A stretch of 12,305 nt of DNA, taken from NCBI GenBank assembly GCA_004151065.3, contig NWUY0300009434.1, forward strand, positions 15,698-28,002, written 5' to 3'. This document shows positions 6,401 through 12,305 of the stretch, in pieces. Under the pieces are notes generated by a model. It was not told the DNA's origin. It worked only from the letters and a program-made list of their open reading frames with translations, and made no database searches. Each line of letters begins with the position of its first letter. Position 1 is the stretch's first letter. Source of the DNA: Larix sibirica. Its lineage: Eukaryota > Streptophyta > Pinopsida > Pinales > Pinaceae. A program made the position numbers and the translations under genes.

Positions 6401-9122
6401 TCATTGATGATGTGAAGGCTTCATGGGGGTGACCATTCTTATTGAACCATTATTATTCTGGGTTTTTTTCCAACGATTTTATGAACCATATTATATTATC
6501 TGTAGATTTGGATCACTTCAAGTGGGTATTTCTTGTTTCGCAAGCATTTCCTTTGATTGTGTTCATCCTTTTAGAACATGAATAGACTTGTTTCATTCCA
6601 CCATTTTGGTTACACTTCCACTGTAGAAACCAAGGGGTTTGATGGCAATTTAAAGTTCAGAAAATGACTTAGACGGTTTGGCTAGGCATGCATAGATATC
6701 CAAGTTCTGCTACTTTTGGCATGTTTTTCATTGCACTGACTGTCTGCTCATGCATTTAACAGATCTCAGCTAAGCCTTTGTACTCTGAAAGACAATGGTG
6801 AATTGACTGCAAATTATTGGGTAGGGTTCTCCTGGAAAGTTGCTCTGCAGTTGCAATCAATGTCGGATTTACTTTGACTATCTATTTCTAATGACATGGT
6901 GAGGTTTACTTTGAAAATTACGAGTAAATCCTAGATCTGGATTTTGTAGGATTCTATGTCGTTGTTGTTATAAATGCCTCTGCTGCACAAGTTTTAAAGG
7001 TGACCTGTAGGGAATGAGTTATGGCACAACCATTCAAGATAGTGAGAATGGTTTGTATTTACTTCTAGATTTGTAGGTATATTGAAAAAAGAGGGGAGAC
7101 AAATGTGTTGTGTTGGGCTTTAAAAGTTCTGGGATGCTTCTTTCCTATGTATAGGATGCATTAATTTAGTTCCCCCCTTTGAGTAACTTTATGCTCAAGG
7201 ATGACCATCAAGGTATTGGAAAACTATGTTGTGAGCAGTGAACTTAATCTGCGGTGTAAAGATGCCCTTAGAATTTCACTCCTCTCCTCTTCTCTACTCA
7301 ACAGTTCTAACTTCTCTCTTCTAAAATGCAATTGAATTTTTACTGTTGTACTGACAATGACTTTCCATGTTTGCACTTCTCTTGCAAGTTTCATAAGCTT
7401 CTCTCCTCCTAATTTAAAAAATACCATGTTAGACTGCAAGCACAAACATATCTTTCTACTGGTGGTGCCTGACTCAAGTAGAAGTTAGTGAATTGCTTGT
7501 ACAATAATGTTTGGTGTAGGTTAAGTATAGAGTTGATTTACAACTGTAAGTATTATCAAAGTCTCGTCACCTGCAACACACAAATACCTCTTAGATTTTA
7601 TTTTGTTGTGATATTTAGAAAAAGTTAAAATCCTTTTACAATGAGTATATCATACCTCTTACACTTGGATTTTTAAATTGGTAGATGAGGAAGGAATACC
7701 ATGCCAATCACATTTGTGTTGGTTGATAAACCAATAATTGATCTTCTTCAACTACATGCATGTTTCCCATACAAGTCTCGCCTTCTCATTGTCCTGAAAA
7801 AACATAATAAAGTGCCCCAAACATTAAGCAAGGTTTCCACTAGGCAATATCACCTTCCAGAATCTTGCCTTGTTCGTTACATGATATATCCTATCACGTG
7901 TCACTTTTAAAAGCTTCATTGAACTAAAATCAGACAACCCAGGAAATAAATTGAATGAAATCTAAGCAACTTACGTGAATTTTCTATTCCACGTATGAAT
8001 GACAAACATTTATTGAACCCATGAGTACACAAACTCAGTTGATTCAGATATATACAAGTACACAAAACAAGTGATCCAGAATCCAGATATATAAGCAATT
8101 ATTATGAGAAGTGTACACCAATGCAATTAAGAAGGATGAGTTCAATTACAGTTGGGTAAGGCCATTTAGAATGTGACTGCCACGAAGCCTTCAACTGAGA
8201 CATTGTATCACCAGGAAGTTGTCTCACTCTGCGCTTACGCAGGATCTCCCCTCACATCTGCAATTCTTGCTCTATATCCATGCATAAAATTTACAACCAA
8301 CAAGAAGGATTTAATGCCCAATTTCCATCTAACGTCACATATCCTCTTTACACCATGACAAGTAAGAAATAACATACAAAAATCTATACTTCTATTGCTT
8401 TAAATCTCTGGCTGCATAGGAGTTCATAGTAGAATGTCTTAGAATCTGCATAGCTCAATGAATACTTGTTAATATACCGACTTCACGTCCACCTTGAGCT
8501 CGTGTCTAACCCACTACATAAGACTGCATCGACTCTGAATGGGTATCATGGGCCCAAGTCCTACAGTATGCTGCTTCCCATCTAAACCTTCGTCATAAAG
8601 ATTGGTGTGATGAAAATTAAAAAGAAATACTCACCATTAACTAGGGTAGCAAAGTAAATAAAATAAATTAGTATAAATCCACCTTTTCTCTGGTTCTTCT
8701 ACTGAGAGGTGTACCACCTGATTCTTTCTCATCTCTCTCCTTCTGGAACTTCTTCTTCTTGATGTTGTTGTGGTTGAGTTAACCTGATGTGAGAGTGCAC
8801 TTTGGCTTCATTGAGGAAGTTGACAACAATAACTACCAACCCTTCCTGCAGGATATGGCCCATTGATAACCAATCCCTTTATTTCCCTATGCTAGTGATC
8901 AAAAGAATCAAGAACACAGAAGGAAATGAAATGTTAGACTTCATATTTTGTCCATACTTTGGTCTATTGCTCGTTTCTTATCTTATTCTTACATGGATCA
9001 CATTTTTTATATGCTTTCATAGATTTGCTATCAGCAACTTATTAATAGCAGAATATGTTTCATAAAGGGTTTTCAGTTTCAGTACAAAATTAAGAAAATG
9101 CAGATATGTGGAAAGAGCAAAC
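6401..9122. other. 2.7 kb with no supportable gene
   Basis: I read both strands and found no protein family, RNA gene or mobile-element motif. Open frames of 60-87 codons exist (7224-7445 minus, 7701-7910 plus, 7916-8098 minus, 8173-8358 plus, 8802-9065 plus), but their products have no recognisable domain and are of a length expected by chance at this base composition. Pyrimidine-rich runs occur near 7278-7304 and 8720-8758; the first ends in CAG and resembles a splice acceptor, but no exon follows that I can support. Confidence 0.5.
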
Positions 9123-9274
9123 TATGGTATAGTTTAGTAATGCCGTGATCCACTACCTTCAAACACAATATCTGGTTGATTTGGTTCTCTTTTTAATGTA
9201 TGATATAGTTTAGTAATGCCCTGATCCACCACCTTCAAACACAATATCTGGTTGATTTGGTTCTCTTTTTAATT
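9123..9274. repeat. 76-bp tandem duplication
   Basis: Two head-to-tail copies, 9123-9198 and 9199-9274, with only a handful of differences. The unit includes TAGTTTAGTAATGCC and ATCTGGTTGATTTGG. No coding signal is seen. It lies about 120 bases before the large direct duplication. Confidence 0.92.
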
Positions 9275-9393
9275 TATAGTATCTGAAGATGTCCAGATTC
9301 CATTTTGTGTTAATCTTGGGAAGTTAGATGCTGATAGACACTGTTATAAAAATGACATGAATGGTCACAAACATAGCAGAAGAATTTGTACCC

Positions 9394-9990
9394 AATGATA
9401 ATAAGATGAGTCTGTAGTCGATGATATTGAACTCAAAGAGCCGAAGTATAAAATACATGAGTGTAAGTATATGCAGGTATACTTGTTGCTCTGTGTTGTG
9501 GAAGACTTAATAAATTGGCCTACCATTCTGTAGTATAACCAGATTTTTCCTTAGATGGACTCCAGATTTTTTTTGTACAAAGGTTGAGCTATATTCCTCT
9601 GAGAACATTTTCATTCACAAAGAAAAATCAAACATGGTAAAATGTTTTCATCCATGAAATTACTAGTGTAATCCTTCTTGTGATTATGCACTAAAACTCT
9701 TGCAGGTTTTTTGTGCTTGGACATTGATAAGAGGGAAGAATTAGCTCTGACATTTTCATTACTGCATCTTCTCCTCAAGATCAATGTGTATGCATCCATC
9801 ACTGATGAGAGTCTGATACGGTGATACCATTACTGTGATTTCAAGATTTCAGGTACTTGTGAAGACCTAAATTAAAGGTGTGCATGTATGACTTGTTTGA
9901 GATGAAAATTTTATTGTTTTATCTGTTTTCTCTTGATGATTCAATCCATCTTCAGATACATTCCATTTGATATTGATCTATCTTATCTTA
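9394..9990. repeat. Large direct repeat, copy A
   Basis: About 597 bases that recur at 10641-11244 in the same orientation, over 90% identical by eye. Similarity starts at AATGATAATAAG and runs without break to TCTATCTTATCTTA at 9990. Beyond it copy A continues into CCTCTGATATTTTCAGGG. The unit carries no open frame kept between copies, so it looks non-coding. An open minus-strand frame at 9611-9802 is broken in copy B. Confidence 0.9.
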
Positions 9991-10640
9991 CCTCTGATAT
10001 TTTCAGGGTTTTGCAAGGAAGATCTGAATTGAGAAACAAGAAGGGATACTATGAAAATACTATAGAATGAAGTATTACTGCACCAAGAAAAGCGAGGTGC
10101 TCATATGAAGAATCCCTTCTTGGATTACTGGCACCATCTTATCAGATCTATGTCCTAAACAGTGGGAAGGCCCCTCAGGGTCTATTAATCCTTACCTGCA
10201 CTGATGTAGGAAAAAGCTAACAAAGCACAAAGCCACATTCATGCATCACTGAGTAAATAAATCTTAAACTGGCAGGACTAAAGAATGTTGGGCCCAAACC
10301 ATAGTATAACCCAAAAATATTATATCCCTGAAAATCTATCATTATTGCCCAATAAATATTTAAAAGCATCACATGAAACCATTCAAGCCCTTGAAATGGG
10401 TCATACCAGGTAGAGTTAACTGTTAAAAAATAACTTGTGGTCTGGATCTGCATAAAGAGTCCAATGAGAAGGGTGGCCACAAACACAATCAAGAAACAAC
10501 AAGCTTGTAATTAGACTTTGAATTAAGCTTCAGACCAGCCTCAACATCCAGTCTGAAAGGAAGCATCCTATACAAGAAATCAACATAAATATTAATCCTC
10601 TAATGTGAGATAAGCATGCTACTTCACAAATAAGATGAGT
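9991..10640. other. Spacer between the direct repeats; no supportable gene
   Basis: About 650 bases between the two copies. A minus-strand frame at 10492-10217 is open for 91 codons and is strongly hydrophobic (for example MIVFVATLLIGLFMQ), as if with membrane segments, but I recognise no family and it has no neighbour in support. A pyrimidine-rich run ends in CAG at 10006, directly after copy A. A purine-rich stretch, AAATAAGATGAG (10628-10639), precedes copy B. Confidence 0.4.
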
Positions 10641-11244
10641 AATGACAATAAGACGAGTCTGTAGTTGATGATATTGAACTCAATGAGCCTAAAGTATAAA
10701 ATACGTGAATGTAAGTATATGCAGGTATACTTGTTGCTCTGTGTTGTGGAAGACTTAATATACTGGCCTACCATTCTGTAGTGTAACCAGATTTTTCTTA
10801 GATGGACTCCAGATTTTTTTTGTACAAGGGTTGAGCCATATTCCTCTGAGAACATTTTCTTTCACAAAGAAAAATCAAACATGGTACAATGTTTTCATCC
10901 ATGAAATTACTAGTGTAATCCTTCATGTGATTATGCACTAAAACGCTTGCAGTTTTTTAACTTTTTGTGCTTGCACATTGATATGAGGGAAGAATTAGCT
11001 TTGGCATTTTCATTATTGCACCTCCTCCTAAAGATCAATGTGCATGCATCCATCACTGATGAGAGTCTGATACGGTGATACCATTACTGTGATTTCAAGA
11101 TTTCAGGTACTTGTGAAGACCTAAATTGAAGGTGTGCAGGTATGACTTGTTTGAGATGCAAATTTTATTGTTTTATCCGTTTTCTCTTGATGATTCAATC
11201 CATCTTCAGATACATTCCATTTGATATTGATCTATCTTATCTTA
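10641..11244. repeat. Large direct repeat, copy B, ending at an N
   Basis: Near copy of 9394-9990 with scattered substitutions and a few short indels, such as an extra AACTTTTT-like insertion near 10958-10967. The match ends at 11244, one base before the unresolved N. Since copy A's sequence beyond the same point does not continue in copy B, the N sits exactly on a breakpoint. Confidence 0.9.
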
Positions 11245-11246
11245 NC

Positions 11247-11366
11247 ATGGCTCACTACATGCTTCACTCCAAGAAAATGCAGCCTTCATTCTAGGGTGAG
11301 GTGCTTATTTATGCAACTTGTATCATCAATAGAACACATACTCACGATCCACTAGGATCTCTCCCA
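11247..11366 (+). pseudogene. copia integrase C-terminal core remnant
   Basis: Integrase joins the element cDNA to host DNA. This frame reads MLHSKKMQPSF, a TAG stop at 11292-11294, then GEVLIYATCIINRTHTHDPLG and P. It matches the copia integrase core end, usually 'M-L-x-x-x-x-L-P-x-x-F-W-x-E-A-V-x-x-A-x-Y-x-x-N-R', so the stop stands where the invariant Trp belongs (TGG to TAG). The catalytic Asp residues and zinc finger, which lie upstream, are absent because the relic is cut at the N. The frame stays open after the stop to 11601. Confidence 0.75.
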
Positions 11367-12000
11367 TTACTACTTTCAGAAGATTCTTCATATGGATCTC
11401 AATGTGCTTCCATGGATCATGCTTCTTCTCATCACCATGCCAGTTCTCTTCTAGATGATTCCTGTTGTGTTTTGATGGACACTTCTCCTTCACAACATGA
11501 TGTTGGTCCTCTCTCTACTTCTACAAGTACTCTCTCAAATGATGTGGACTCTATTGATAATTCATCCAATCTTCCTATAGGAGATATCTCTTTACTTTCA
11601 TGATAGTCTTTTCGGTGACTCATCCATTCCTCATGTTACAAATGATGATGCTCTTGTCAGTGGCTCATCTGGTGCTCTAGTGCTCATGACACAAATGCTC
11701 TTGACAATTCAAATCCATTATTCTATGATAATGGTGACACCTTGCATGATTCACTTGCACCAATTACTCTTCCTTCGGATATGTTGAGGGCTATACCTAA
11801 GTGGGTTATCTCCACTCTTGTTGATGCAACAAAGTTTCTTTTTGGTCCATCCATGTGTTATTAGGAGGAATCTCCTCCACCTCAAGCCCTTCTTGCTTAG
11901 ATTGTCAATTGTTTTCAAGACGAATCTGATGCAACAGAGTTTCTTGTTGGCCCATTTGAGCACTATCCATAGGAATCTTCTCTCTTGTGTGCCATCACTT
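11367..12000 (+). pseudogene. copia integrase-RT linker remnant with in-frame 105-bp repeat
   Basis: After the integrase remnant the frame is Ser-, Asp- and His-rich (for example DHASSHHHASSLLDDS), stops at 11601, continues in the next frame to about 11680, and returns to the first frame. It then reads LPSDMLRAIPKWVISTLVDA near 11775-11830, resembling the 'P-K-W-x-x-x-T-L-x-D-A' segment found just before reverse transcriptase in many plant copia elements. DATKFLFGPS at 11823 recurs as DATEFLVGPF at 11928, a period of 105 bases that keeps the frame. No reverse transcriptase motif follows. Confidence 0.58.
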
Positions 12001-12137
12001 GGTGTTATGATGTATTAAACTACAGCATCTCCCATGTAAATCTCTCTAGATCTCAGTGTCATCCATTGATGATATTGATGGTTTTATGAAGGATGATGTG
12101 GAGTTGAGAGGGATTTATCTACCCTCAACTCAACATT

Positions 12138-12149
12138 AAGGGGGGGAAA
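12138..12149 (+). other. Polypurine tract-like run, upstream
   Basis: AAGGGGGGGAAA, a purine run of 12 bases about 65 bases before the LTR. Some elements carry a second, internal polypurine tract; it may also be a relic. Confidence 0.4.
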
Positions 12150-12204
12150 TAAATTTTGTAATCTTGTATTGTAATGAATTCTCTCAATGCCCCTTATTCA
12201 AGTC

Positions 12205-12212
12205 AAGGGGGG
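12205..12212 (+). other. Polypurine tract adjoining LTR
   Basis: AAGGGGGG abuts the TGTTGGGA LTR start at 12213, the expected place for the plus-strand primer of an LTR retrotransposon. Confidence 0.65.
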
Positions 12213-12305
12213 TGTTGGGATTATTGGGGTAAAATGTATATGTGGCCACGACAATTTTATATGTATAATTATATACTTGTAATTATGGCTAAGGTTGTTG
12301 ATTAA
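12213..12305 (+). repeat. Partial 3' LTR of second copia relic
   Basis: Begins TGTTGGGATTATTGGGG directly after a polypurine tract. The first eight bases equal the LTR start at 1838; the rest differ, so the two LTRs are from different families or long diverged. The 3' end lies outside the window. Confidence 0.65.

Larger units (their letters stand above)
11246..12305 (+). mobile_element. Second Ty1/copia relic, 5' truncated, running off the window
   Basis: The relic begins abruptly in the last third of integrase at the N, passes through a Ser/Asp/His-rich linker, lacks reverse transcriptase and RNase H, and reaches a polypurine tract and an LTR start at 12213. The order fits Ty1/copia (integrase before reverse transcriptase). 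It is on the same strand as the relic at 440-2100 and shares the TGTTGGGA LTR start with it, but keeps a different part of pol. The two could be pieces of related elements. The LTR continues beyond the window. Confidence 0.72.

Noticed and set aside
7165-7200. G-run on the minus strand resembling a polypurine tract
   Set aside because: A run of six G after AAA is present on the minus strand near 7172-7180, but no TG-starting LTR follows and no retrotransposon coding sequence is nearby.
7701-7910. Plus-strand open frame of 69 codons
   Set aside because: No recognisable motif or supporting context.
8802-9065. Plus-strand open frame of 87 codons
   Set aside because: No domain, no neighbour, and Phe/Leu/Ile-rich as expected by chance at this base composition.
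10217-10492. Minus-strand hydrophobic open frame of 91 codons
   Set aside because: It is the longest single-strand open frame of unknown type here and could span membranes, but I recognise no family, and AT-rich DNA readily gives Phe/Leu/Ile-rich frames. Noted in the spacer entry rather than called a gene.
9394-11244. The two 600-bp direct repeats as an LTR pair of a short element
   Set aside because: The ends do not show TG..CA, there is no primer-binding site after copy A and only a weak purine stretch before copy B. A plain segmental duplication is simpler, though the loss of copy B's true end at the N leaves some doubt.
11818-12018. Plus-strand open frame of 66 codons, and the minus-strand frame at 11751-11963
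   Set aside because: Both are shadows of the copia linker frame, which carries the P-K-W segment and the 105-bp repeat.
1-12305. CRISPR arrays, rRNA, bacterial operon signals
   Set aside because: The repeats are too few and too long or directly adjacent for a CRISPR array, no rRNA motifs were seen, and the relics present are those of plant nuclear DNA.

Overview
The window looks like intergenic DNA from a land plant nuclear genome. It is AT-rich, has no intact gene I can defend, and is full of decayed Ty1/copia retrotransposons, fragments of large plant gene families (PPR, receptor-like kinase) and local tandem duplications. The PPR and kinase relics point to plants. The loose, relic-rich texture would fit a large gymnosperm-type genome, but that is a guess. 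There is one unresolved base (N) at 11245.

Layout. 1-122 holds two adjacent palindromes. 440-2100 is a shrunken copia relic: a gag with its CCHC zinc knuckle, then a protease fragment, then unrecognised internal DNA, then a polypurine tract and a 3' LTR beginning at 1838. Integrase, reverse transcriptase and RNase H are missing. 2104-2303 has a 41-bp repeat in three copies plus an inverted copy of its core. 2614-2849 is a nearly perfect 118-bp tandem duplication. 3009-3098 is a possible PPR scrap. On the minus strand, 3190-3500 has two PPR-derived units, one running in frame into a receptor-kinase fragment. 3992-4995 on the minus strand contains exon-like open blocks with splice-like borders that may be a decayed gene. 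A 219-bp SINE-like insertion with 13-bp target duplications sits in the first block. 5123-5995 is a three-copy repeat of about 300 bp. 6222-6400 has two more copies of the PPR-derived unit. 6401-9122 shows nothing convincing.

Right end. 9123-9274 is a 76-bp tandem duplication. 9394-9990 and 10641-11244 are a direct duplication of about 600 bp separated by 650 bp. The second copy stops exactly at the N. Past the N a second copia relic begins in mid-integrase, continues through a Ser/Asp-rich linker with an in-frame 105-bp repeat, lacks reverse transcriptase, and ends at a polypurine tract and an LTR start at 12213 that runs off the window.

Nothing here works together as a pathway. The story is of insertion, capture, duplication and decay. 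The points most worth checking are the PPR-kinase chimera, the SINE-like insertion with its clean target duplication, the possible decayed multi-exon gene it interrupts, and the duplication ending at the N.
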